Origin: Pithys albifrons albifrons
Taxonomy: Eukaryota > Chordata > Aves > Passeriformes > Thamnophilidae
Reading direction: 5' to 3'
Length of the DNA stretch: 64,000 nucleotides
NCBI RefSeq assembly: GCF_047495875.1
Contig: NC_092473.1
Coordinates: 14,909,733 to 14,973,732, forward strand
Position 1 is the first letter of the stretch. The number at the start of each line of letters is the position of its first letter. The translations under genes were made by a program, and so were the position numbers. The notes below the pieces were generated by a model. It searched no databases and was not told where the DNA came from. It saw only the letters and a program-made list of their open reading frames with translations. Positions 1-11,300 of this stretch are shown piece after piece.

Positions 1-1981
1 ACATGCTGGATGTGCTGTTTTCTCAGCTCCTGCACAGGCAGCACAAAGGACAGAGGCTGCAAAGGACAGTTGTGGCTGTGAAGGGACAGGTTTGGGACAA
101 TTCCAACACCAGCAGCAGCTGCACAGCACCACAGCACAAGGTCACAACGCAGAAGCAACAGTGGGACATCATTCACCTCAGCCTGGTGGCCTGGGCTTTT
201 GTGGGAAGGTGGCAGGACATGGTGGGGAACAGAGCAGGAGGACGGGAATTCCAGGCTGGGAGTCTCTGCCCCCTCCAGCGTGTCTGAGTCTGGCAGGGCT
301 AAAGACACACTCTCACAGCTCAGCACCTCCTTCAAGTTGGGGAGACAAAAAGCATCAGTGGCAGAGCAAGGCTGGGGCTGAACACTCCAACATGTGTGTC
401 CAGTGGCATCTCCTACTGGTCCTGTTCATCCAGAGTGGGAAGGAATAGGAAAGCAAATGTGGGCTGCAAAACTGCCAGACATGGCAAGGAAACAAAGGAG
501 AGATTGCCCAGGACAGCCTGGGGGTCCCAGAGCACAGAATCACAGAATCTGGGGTGGTTTGGGTTGGAAGGGACCTTAAAGACCATCTCATTCCAACCCC
601 CTGCCATGGGCAGGGACACCTTCCACCAGCCCAGGTGGCTCCAAGCCCTGTCCAGCCTGGCCTTGGACACTTGCAGGGCTGGGGCAGAGATGGGAGTGAG
701 GGAATTCCCACAGCCCCACTGCAGTGCCTCTGCCTCACTGCTGTGCAGGGAATGGAGCCCTCATTCCCAAATCCTCACCTGAATTCTAGCAATCCCATCT
801 GCAAGGGGGAGGGTGTGGCCAGGTCCCTGCTCATGCTGCTCCCCCTCATCCCCTCTCCCTGCAGTTTCCAAGGTTAAAAGGAGGCTCTGCAGGACTCCTG
901 AGGGGTTTGGGAGGTATTGGAAGATGAGGAAAAAACCAGGAGAGTGGCCCTCATTTGCAATCCCAGCCTGTGTGAAAGGATGTTCCTTCTCTTCCCCCAG
1001 TGAGAAAAGCAACCTGGCTGTTCATGGTGTGTTTTCCTACAGAAATGTCTATCAAGGACAACACTCAAACAGTGAATTCCCCATTGCTGTGTAACCAAAT
1101 TTCTTTCTCCTTGCCTTAATAGAGTCTGATAGATCTTAAAAAAATCTAATTTAATGTAATTTAATCTCAACTCCCCCCACTGATTTCACGGTACATTTAT
1201 TTGTGATCATGGTGACAAAGCAATTCCATGTTCACTCTTAATCATCTGCTGCTGACATGGTGTGAGACAATTATCTCATGTCCTCCTTCCCCTCCTGCAC
1301 TGCTTTCCTACAGGACTAATAGGAATTGGAGGGCAGGCAGTGTCTGGAAAATCAAGGCAGGAACCTCCAGCTTCTTGCTGAGGGGCTCTGCCAATTCCCA
1401 GGCTCCAGGTCAGCTGTGCCCTAAGCAGAGTGGGAAGCTGCAGGTTCACACCAGTGCCACCCCTGCCCTCCTGAGCTGCCCTGATTTGCTTGAGACTCCT
1501 CTGGAAATCCCAAACTGGGATTAAAAAGAACTCCAGGTGTATATCTGGGTCCATGTGAAGGGAATTTATCCCATCCCTTGCTGCAGTGGCAGGGCTGACA
1601 GAGCCAGCATTCCCAGGACTTCAGGGGATTCCTCCCTGGTCCTGCTGCCCATGCCAAGGACAAGGACTGGCTGGGGAGCAGGACAGGGACCTGTGGCTAT
1701 TACAGTTCTGAACTTAAAATTCACAACCCTGGAGGCAACTGGGAGTGGCAAGAGATGGATTTTCAACTCTCCCCCAGGACAATGGCCAGGACAGTGTTTC
1801 CAGCAGCTTCCACCTCAGGGAGCCCTCTGGAGATGACTCAGGGTGTGGGGGTGGTGGTGACATCCCAAGGGACCAGGAGAGCTGCCTGTTGTCCTGTCCC
1901 TTTGACTCTGTGTCAGTGGGGCTCTGACTGACTGGTGATCCATCCCCACCCTGCCCACAAGAGCCTTCAGGGAGCTCTTAC
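1..1981 (-). other. CACNA1I intron after exon 22 (partial)
   Basis: No exon of the CACNA1I C-terminal tail could be recognised here. In particular I saw nothing resembling the conserved SMLSLPNDSYMFRP-type block that I remember from the C-tail. Apart from one CR1 fragment the sequence looks like ordinary unique intron. Confidence 0.6.
534..710 (-). mobile_element. CR1 LINE 3' end fragment
   Basis: The plus strand shows the reverse complement of the CR1 3' end: a gattctgtg-type tail at the left, then 'gggttggaagggacctta', 'ccatgggcagggacacc' and 'ccaaggccagg' equivalents. It is truncated at its 5' end like most CR1 copies. Confidence 0.8.
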
Positions 1982-2314
1982 CAGGGCTTGGGGCTTCACC
2001 TGCAGCACTGAGCTCCAGCTCTCCTGTGCCCTGCAGGGTGCCCTGCCCTGGGGGGCCACGGCACCTGCCCTGCTGCCACCCGTGGCCGAGGTGCTGGTCC
2101 CTCTGGACATCTCCAGCTCGATCTCAGCATCCATCTCAGCGTCCTCCTTGGCCTCCTTGTTGCTCTCCTCCAGGTGCTTCATCAGCACGGCCACCACCAC
2201 GTTGACCAGGACGAACTGCGCGATGAGGACGAAGGTGACGAAATAGACGGGCGAGATGACGGGCAGGTAACTGAGGCAGTGCTTGTCCTCCCGGGTGCAC
2301 TCCCGGAGCGTGTC
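1982..2314 (-). CDS. CACNA1I: CACNA1I window exon 22: domain IV S6 and start of C-tail
   Basis: This exon reads [20 protein letters not shown], then S6 ([20 protein letters not shown] and [10 protein letters not shown]), then [19 protein letters not shown] and a lineage-specific Ser/Ala/Gly-rich stretch ([20 protein letters not shown]). The acceptor is CTGCAG at 2320-2315. Two in-frame donors exist: CCCTG|GTAAGAG (exon end 1982) and CTGCAG|GTGAAG (exon end 2000). The first is taken as the better match to the U1 consensus, and the difference is 18 nt. The rest of the C-tail must lie left of the window. Confidence 0.85.
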
Positions 2315-5300
2315 CTGCAGCAGGGAGGGAGGGTGAGGCACCTCCAAGGGCCTCCAGACACACAAACAGCAAAATAACATGGACACAAAGGCTCGTGGGG
2401 ACAATTAAAGTGGACTGAAAATAGGAACACCCTGAATTAAATCATCTACAAAGAGGGGCTTTGTGTTACCCAGAGAGGTTGTGGATTTCTCATCCCTAGA
2501 AGTGTCCAAGGCCAGGTTGGACAGGGCTTGGAGCAACCTGGGATAGTGGAAGGTGTCCCTGCCCATGGCAGGGGGTGGGACTGGATGAGCTTTAAGTTCC
2601 CTTCCAGCCCAGCCCATTCTGGGATTCTGTGATTATTTCACTGACATCTTCTTTAAGGTCCCTTCCAACCCAAACCATTCCATGATTCTACAATACATCC
2701 CAAAGGCACAGGACACAGAGGACATGGTTACCCCTCTCAGCCACAAGAATTGTCATGGTTTTCCCGAAATATCTGGCAAAGGAATGAAGGCTCAGGCTGG
2801 GTGAGCCTTAGGACAAAGCAGTGCTTGAAAATACACCTGGCTTTGAAATTAAGAAGTTTGATTTTGATGTTTTAGGAGGGAACCTTTTTGTTTTCACACA
2901 AAATCCATTTGAAATCTTTATCTATGGATAGAGAGAAGAAAGAGCCCAGGCAGAGATGGCACACACCTTCATGATGCCATTCCAGTTGTCCCCCGTGGAC
3001 ACCCTGAAGAGGGTGAGAAAGGCCATGCCGAAGTTGGTGAAGGTCGCGTGGCGGCTCAGACCTTCACAGGGATTCTCTTCACTGCAATCTGTGGGACAGG
3101 GGAGGAGCAGAACGTCAGTGGAGCCACCTTTGCCTATCCAGAACATCCCCCCCAAACGTGGTGGGGGCACCCTGAGCTGTGTCACACTGAGAGGTGGCAT
3201 CAGGGAGTGGTGATCTCGTGGTGTCCTGCTGTGGAGGACCAGCTGGGACATGGGGAGTGGTTTTCATCTGGAGGGCCTTGGGACAGGTCAGCAGGAGCTC
3301 TGCCATTGGAAGTTTCAGCCCTGGAAATATTCAAGGCCACGTTGGACAGGGCTAAGATCAACCTGGTCTAGTGGGAGGTGTCCCTGCCATGGCAGGGGTG
3401 GAACAGGATGAGCTTTATTGTCCCTCCCAACCCAAACCATTCTGGGATTCTCTTTATGGGAAGAGCCAACACAAAGAGATCTAAAAGGAGGTGAAAACAA
3501 GCAGAATTCTTGGGCTGCCCCAACAAATCCTGCTCTACAGCATCCTTTGTCTGTTTTCCTCTTGATTATGTCCTTGTCCTGGCTGTTTTTTACAGGGTAC
3601 ATCTACCATGAGGGATAATTCACTGAGATAAAGTGGAGCAATTTGACATTTTCCCCCTGAGAATTCATATCCTAATGAGTGCAAATTGAACACATGAAAT
3701 ATCCCTCTGCCCATAAAACACAGGCTCCTTAAATATTCATTAGGTCAGGCAGCAAAGTCTCTGGCTGGGGCATTTCACTATTAGGTAATTATTTGGGGAT
3801 AAATTGGAAGGAAAAACAGAAAAGCAAAAAAACCCACCCAAACAAACCAACCCAGAAATGAGCAGTCCTGGGGGAGCAAATGCTGATGTGGCTGGGATGG
3901 ACTGGAAGTGAGCAGGGAACAGAAGGGAAGTGTTTCCCAGTTAAACTGGGATGGGATGGGGAGCAGTTTGCTGCCCCAGAGCAGGCCAGGCTGGCCCAGC
4001 CTCTGATCCTGGGGCTGGCACTGCCCAGAGGGGTGTGTGGAAAACCAGCCAGGGCTCAGAGCAGCAGAAGGTGCCTCTGAACAAGCCATTTTTCACCTCT
4101 GTGACAGCACAAATACACACATATATCTAGATATGTAATAGAAACCCACACTATGTCACTTGGGCTGGATGCAGAACTAATTATTTTTTTTTTTCCCCCA
4201 GAATTTGTTGGAGACTGAAAAATAATTTGGTTTTGGTTGGAAGAATTATTTTGCTTTCAGGCACTTGTAATCTGAGCAGAGGGCTGGACTCATAAAGGGG
4301 ATTAATGACAGCCATAAACCCTCCGTGCAGGAAGGGCCCTTCTGGTGCTCCTGGAGCCCTAATTGGGATGGAAATGTTGAGGAGGCACACACAGCTCCTT
4401 CCAGCAGCGTGTTCAGGGCAGGGAATGCTTTGCCCTGGCTCAGCTGGGCAGGGCAGGGCTGTGGGTTTGCTCCCTGCTCCACCTGAGCTGAGTGATGGAC
4501 ACATCCCTGACCAGCTCTGCCCTCAAGCTGGAGGAACAACTGGAACACCAGGAGCCACTGGATGCTTCCTGATTGTGCAGAAAGGGGAAGGTGATGCTGA
4601 GGGCAGTGGGCAGACAAGCCCTGGGCAGCTGGAAGGGCAATGCCAGCCAAGTGCAGGGAGCTCACAGGGGTAGGAGAAGCTCCCAGGAGGGCCATGTTTA
4701 TGGTGGCACCTCTCCAGCAGCACTGTGACCACCATCCAGCTTTGCAGACTCATGCTCTGCCTTCAGGAGCAAATTTCCACCCTTGTGAACATATTTAGAC
4801 ATTAAATAGTCCCTCTCCAGCCAAGGGTGGTGTTGGAGCAACCTCTAAATGTGTGTTTGTGCACATCAGGCAGGTTCTGTGTTACATCCTCACGTGTCAT
4901 CTGTGCCCCTGAGATCAAGAGAACACCTTCATCTTCAGCACATGAGCTGTGAAGCTGAGGAAGGCCCAGGGATGAGAGGGAGAGGGAAGGAAACAGCCAG
5001 AGAGCAAATAAACACAGACTGGATGCAATGAAGGGCTCGTTACTCACCGAGTTTGCCAAACAGTTCCACTCCCAGGGCAGCATAGATAAAAAACAGGAGC
5101 ATGAAAAGTAGGCCAAGGTTCCCTACCTACACAAGGAGAAAGCAGAACAAGGGTCAGGCAAGTTGAGGTCACTCATTAAATCACTCCATCACATTTGAAA
5201 CACAAGCAAAGCAGGGAGGGGTGGCCAGAGGAGGCAAATGGACACCTGCCCTGGCTCCCACCACCCTGGGCCCCTCTCATAGCTCTGGTTTAAGACACCC

Positions 5301-8300
5301 AGAAGTTCTGGGTGGGAAGGAGCAGATACTCCATGTGCAAGGCAGGCTCTGGGGCTTCTCCATCACCCTCCACTCATCTGGAACGTGGCCATTCCCAGGG
5401 GCACCTTCCCTGCACTTCAGGAGTTTGTGACCTGCTGCTCTGGGTTGAACATTAAAGACTTTTCCTTTCTGTTGGGGATTCTGAGCATGAGGACAGTGAC
5501 AATAACAAGCCACAGGAGGAATTGTTTGGTTTCCAAAGGCTCCACTGGCCTGGAGGACTTTCAGCCAAGGAACTTGTGCTCCAGGGAGAGGTGAAGCTCT
5601 CTGAGCCTTCCCCTTTACAGACACTTCTCAACAACATCTTCCTGAATTTTAGCTTCAGTTTCTCCAAGGAAAAACCTTATTCCACAGGGGAACTCTGAGC
5701 TGCAGGCACCTGGCAGCTCTGGGTGCTGCTGGAGGTGCTGCTGAGCACTGCAAGGGGCCTGAAGGGAGGGGAGAGAAGTGAAATGATGCTGAAAGAGCAC
5801 AAAGGTTCTTAATAACGTGGCATTACAGTTATCCACGTGGGACTCAATCACTACCACATCTCCAAGAGCACATTTTTGGTGATTCAGGCAGAGAACACCA
5901 AGGGCAGAGTAACCTGACCTGCTACAACCTGCAAGGAACTGCTCACATTTATCTCTCCTGCCACTTTAATTGCTTGTGTCTATCAGCTCCTAACAGGGAT
6001 AAAGGATCCAGTTCTCCAGCTGGAAATGGCATCACAAACAGCCCTTTATCCCTAATAAAGGATCCAGTTCTCCAGCTGGAAATGGCATCACAAGCAGCCC
6101 TTTATCCCTAATAAAGGATCCAGTTCTCCAGCTGGAAATGGCATCACAAGCATCACTTTATCCCTAAGAAAGGATCCAGTTCTCCAGCTGGAAATGGCAT
6201 CACAAGAAGCACTTTATCCCTAATAAAGGATCCAGTTCTCCAGCTGGAAATGGCATCACAAGCAGCACTTTATCCCTAATAAAGGATCCAGTTCTCCAGC
6301 TGGAAATGGCATCACAAGCAGCACTTTATCCCTAATAAAGGATCCAGTTCTCCAGCTGGAAATGGCATCACAAGAAGCACTTTATCCCTAATAAAGGATC
6401 CAGTTCTCCTGCTGGAAATGGCATCACAAGAAGCACTTTATCCCTAATAAAGGATCCAGTTCTCCTGCTGGAAATGGCATCACAAGCAGCCCTTTATCCC
6501 TAATAAAGGATCCAGTTCTCCAGCTGGAAATGGCATCACAAGCATCACTTCATCCCTAAATAACCATGAGCTGGGTGGGGCTGCAGGGAGTCAGGCTGAG
6601 GGATTCCTGACCTCCAAGGCATCTTCTCAGTCTCAGAGTTGTCTTCTCTCAGCCCCAGTGGTGTTGGGCATTTTGGCCACACTCCTTAATTTCATCAGAA
6701 AAGTTATCAGATAAATGTTATCAGATAAATGTTATCACTCAGAAAAGAGGGTTTTTGTACTAAAGAAATGGGGGAGTCCAATCTCCCAGTGGAGACTGTA
6801 ATTGCTACAAAGCCTGAACTGGCTACTCCACACAGAGCTCTGCAATTCCACGAAAATTATGACCATCCTCCAGGGAATAACAGAGCTAAAAGAGGGATGT
6901 GATGGCTGGGCTGGATCATTTCTCCTGCCTGCACTGCCTTCTGGAACAGTGTTTTCTAACTGGTGTCTGCTGGAGCTGGTGGCCTGTGAGACATTAGAGG
7001 AGCCTGCAAAGGGTCTGCAAGGAGAAAACACCAGAAAAGAGGCACATGCCCAAACACCCCCACACTGCCAGGGAGGCAAAAGAGCAGGGAATTAAAGGGA
7101 AGGAAAATCCAAGTGATAAACAAGCCTTCTATGTTGAGTGCATGTTACAGCCCAGCAGAAGAGGGTCTTGGGTTTTGCTCAAAGCAGCCTCAGTGTTTTA
7201 CTGCTATTTTAAGGCCTAATAAATCACCCTGCAGACTTATGGCATTGATGAAATTCCAAGGAATTCAGACTAACAACAAAGTTCTTCCCAGGTTATCAGT
7301 CAAAACTATTATCTGGCTTTCCACATGCAAAGGATGTTACGGGCTGACATTTGCTCATAAACAATTTGCTACTTTCTGGGGGGCATTAGTAAAATATTCT
7401 GTATTTATGATGGTGACTAATTGCATCACTGAGCCAACGTGGCTCATAACAAGTCCTTCAAAGGCCACAAAATCTCATAACAAAGTCCTTCAAGGCATAG
7501 CTTAAAAATGCTAAAAGACTCATGTTTGCTGATGTGGGGTTTGCTGTGTCTGAGCAGACACAGGAGCAGGTCCAAAGCTCAGCTCCTGCCCAGGATCCCT
7601 TGGGAATATCTGGCTCTGATTTGGAAATGTGGCCATGTGAGAGAGGTGGGACACAGCAGTGAGAGAAAGGTCCTGGCATGGCTGATGGGACCCCCTTGAC
7701 TGCCAAACTGCATCCCACCCATCCAGCACCCAGAGCTGCTCCCCTCCTGCTACCCTGCCCACCCCTGCCTGCACCCACATGTGCAGCCAGCTGGAGAATC
7801 CTGGGAAGAGCAGTCCAAAGAGCCAGGATGCTCCAGAGCAAACCAGCTCAGCTCCTGCTCAGCTGCTCCAGCAAAGCCCCTGGGGCTGTTTGTGCAGCTT
7901 CGGGATCAGGAAAGGAAAGGAAAGGAAGGGAAGGGAAAAAATTCTTTGCAGAGAGATGCTCAGGGATTGGAATGGGCTGCCCAGAGAGGGGGTGGATTCC
8001 CCATCCCTGGAGGTTTTTCAGCTGAGCTTGGCCATGGCACTGAGTGCCATGATCTGGTAAAGGGACTGGAGTTGGACCAAGGGTTGGACTTGATGATCTC
8101 AGAGGTCTCTTCCAACCCAATCCATTCTGTGATTCTGTGAAAGGGAAGGGAAAGAGAAGCAGAGGGAAGGCAGGCAGAGAGTCCCTGCCTTGGGTGAGTC
8201 ACTGCTCTCCTGAAAGGCCACAACCCCCTCTGTAATTCCCTCAGGGATAGGGAATTAATGTCTCCAAAGCACTTGGAGATCTACTGAGACCAGCCAAGAG

Positions 8301-11300
8301 AAAGATGGGGCATGAATCATGTTGGAAGGAATGGAGGGGGCAGGAGCACAGCAGCCACAGGCTGGGATGGCTGGGCTGGACTCTCCATGAGGAACAGAGA
8401 TCCAGCTCTGGCAGCCAAGTCAGCCAAGTGACTCTAAGAGGTGGTTCTGCTCCAGCAGCACCCAACAGGTCAGCTCTGTTCATCCATCCTACTCCCCCTG
8501 ACTTGGGCTGGGCACAGGAAACTCCAGACAGCCCCTGTCTCTGGCAGCCAGGGGTTATCCATCATTCCTCCAGCACTGAGGGAGGCTCTGCACTGCAGGG
8601 AGTGAAGCAGAGAAGAAGAATGTCTTGGAGATGTTCCTGGTGCCCTGAAGTACCTCAAAGAAGCCACAAGAGAAGGAGATGCTGGTGAGTATCTTGTGAT
8701 TCCTCCTGAAGCTTCATCTCCTGTCTGTGTACCTGGGACAGAGGAATGCTGTGGGCACAGGGAGTCCTCCACCCCACCCAGAGGAGCAGGGAGGGCCTTT
8801 GGGAGGAGCTTCCACCCCTCCCCACAGTCCATCCCAGCTGGAGCTGTGACCTCCCACTGCCAAAGCCCTGGACTGGCCCTGCTCAGCTGAAGGGAAGGAC
8901 CATCCTCTGCACACACCCAGCTGGGCCCTGCTCTCCTTGCCCTGGGAGAGGCACTGATGGACCAAATGTCCTCTGTGGTCCCACTCCTGCAGTGCCTGGG
9001 GAAGCCAGTTCCTCCTGAGCCTCCTCCAGCTCTGACATCCCTTATTCCTGCATCACACCTTGCCATTCCAATGCCCAAAGCTCCCTGGAATGCCTGTCAG
9101 GAACAATGTCTCACAAAACTCAGCCCCTGCCAAGCCTTTCCAAGGACAGGACTCCTCCTCATGTTCCTTCCACCACTCTCCAGCCAAAACAATAATCCTG
9201 GCAGTGGGAAAACACAGCACTAACCCCGAAGAAAATGGACACATTTGCTTGGAAACCAGAGGCCATCTGTGAGAATCCCAGGATTAGTGGAAAGGGCCAG
9301 ACAGAGACAACCTTGGAGGCTGAAGGCAGGTCATTGATGCAGCCACAGGCCTGGATGAACTGCCCCTCTGTGTGCCCACTCAGCCCCACGGGGAGCAGTG
9401 CCCAGAGCCAGCAGGATGGCACTGTCAGCACCTCAGGCTTTCTGCTTCACTGCTCTAATCCCTCAGGCATCTCAGCACAGCCCACACAGCCCTGGCTTCC
9501 CAAATCCCCCTGTCCCCAGTGCTGGCTGGTCAGACATTCCTGGCCTTGCTCTCTGAGCTCTCATCACTGAGGGTTTCAGGCTCTGGCAAAAAGCAGATCA
9601 TTGTTTTTGTCCCCCAAGTGTTGTCAGACAATGCCAGAAACCTCCTCAGGAGCTGCCACTGAGATAAACACAGGAATTCCAGCAGCAAAAGGAGATAAAC
9701 TCCTGGACAGGAGCAAACTACAGGCCCTGTCCTTCAGGGCACTGAGAGAACAGGCAGTTCTTCCCTTTTTTCCTGGCACTGAGTCCATCTGGGGGGAGAT
9801 CTGAGCTCTGAAGACAAAGAGAAGGTGCCTTGTACAGCCTGCACTTAATTAATGTGCCACCCATGGATCAAGGGGGAAAAGAGAAGGAAAAAGAGCCCAG
9901 ATCTTTGGGTAGGAAAGTTCCACATCTTGCTGTTGTTGGCCCTGCAGAGGAGGGTGGGAATTGAACTGGTTTGCCTTTGTGCTCTCCATGGGAAGAGCTC
10001 TGGTGGCAGCTGCTGCTGGAAGTGCTGGGAGTGGCATTCACTTCCAGCAGGACAATTTTAACCCAGCCAAATGCCCAAGCTCCAAATCCCACAGCAGGTC
10101 ATGCTCCGGAAAGGGGGAACAGGACTTTGATGGGAAAAGGACTACAGGGCCCCCATCCAGCAGGAGTGTCACAGAGCAGACCCTGCTGACAAAGCCAGTG
10201 CAGCCTCCAGATGTACAGGCAGGGAAATGCTCAGTGGTGGAATTCATTACCAGTCTTAATGGGGCCAGAGCTCATAAAGAAACAGGTCTGGAAAACCTGC
10301 TCCTTCCTGAGAGATGAAAGGAGTTCAGTGCTCTTCTCTTTGCCAGACTGCAAGAGATTATTTTATATATCATTGTCTAAAAAAAGTGTAGGAACTAAAA
10401 AGCAAAATGACATCCAATGGCAAAATAAACTTGGCTGATTCACACCAAAAACAACAGGAATTTTTTAGCAGAAAGGGTAAACAAGGATGTGTTCCCTCAT
10501 AGGGAATGGCTGATTCCCTCACACTGATGTGTTCCCCCAACAGGGAATGGCTGATTCCCTCACACTGATGTGTTCCCTCAAGAGGGAATGGCTGATTCCC
10601 TCACACTGATGTGTTCCCTCAAGAGGGAATGGCTGATTCCCTCACACTGATGTGTTCCCTCATAGGGAATGGCTGATTCCCTCACACTGATGTGTCCCCT
10701 CAACAGGGAATGGCTGATTCCCAAACACTGATGTGTTCCCTCAACAGGGAATGGCTGATTCCCTCACACTGATGTGTTCCCTCATAGGGAATGGCTGATT
10801 CCCTCACACTGATGTGTTCCCTCATAGGGAATGGCTGATTCCCTCACACTGATGTGTTCCCCCAACAGGGAATGGCTGATTCCCAAACACTGTGTTCCCT
10901 CAAGAGGGAATGGCTGATTCCCAAACACTGATGTGTTCCCTCATAGGGAATGGCTGATTCCCAAACACTGATGTGTTCCCCCAACAGGGAATGGCTGATT
11001 CCTGAACACTGATGTGTTCCCTCAACAGGGAATGGCTGATTCCCTCACACTGATGTGTTCCCCCAACAGGGAATGGCTGATTCCCTCACACTGATGTGTT
11101 CCCCCAACAGGGAATGGCTGATTCCCAAACACTGATGTGTTCCCTCAACAGGGAATGGCTGATTCCCTCACACTGATGTGTTCCCTCATAGGGAATGGCT
11201 GATTCCCAAACACTGATGTGTTCCCCCAACAGGGAATGGCTGATTCCCTCACACTGATGTGTTCCCTCATAGGGAATGGCTGATTCCCTCACACTGATGT

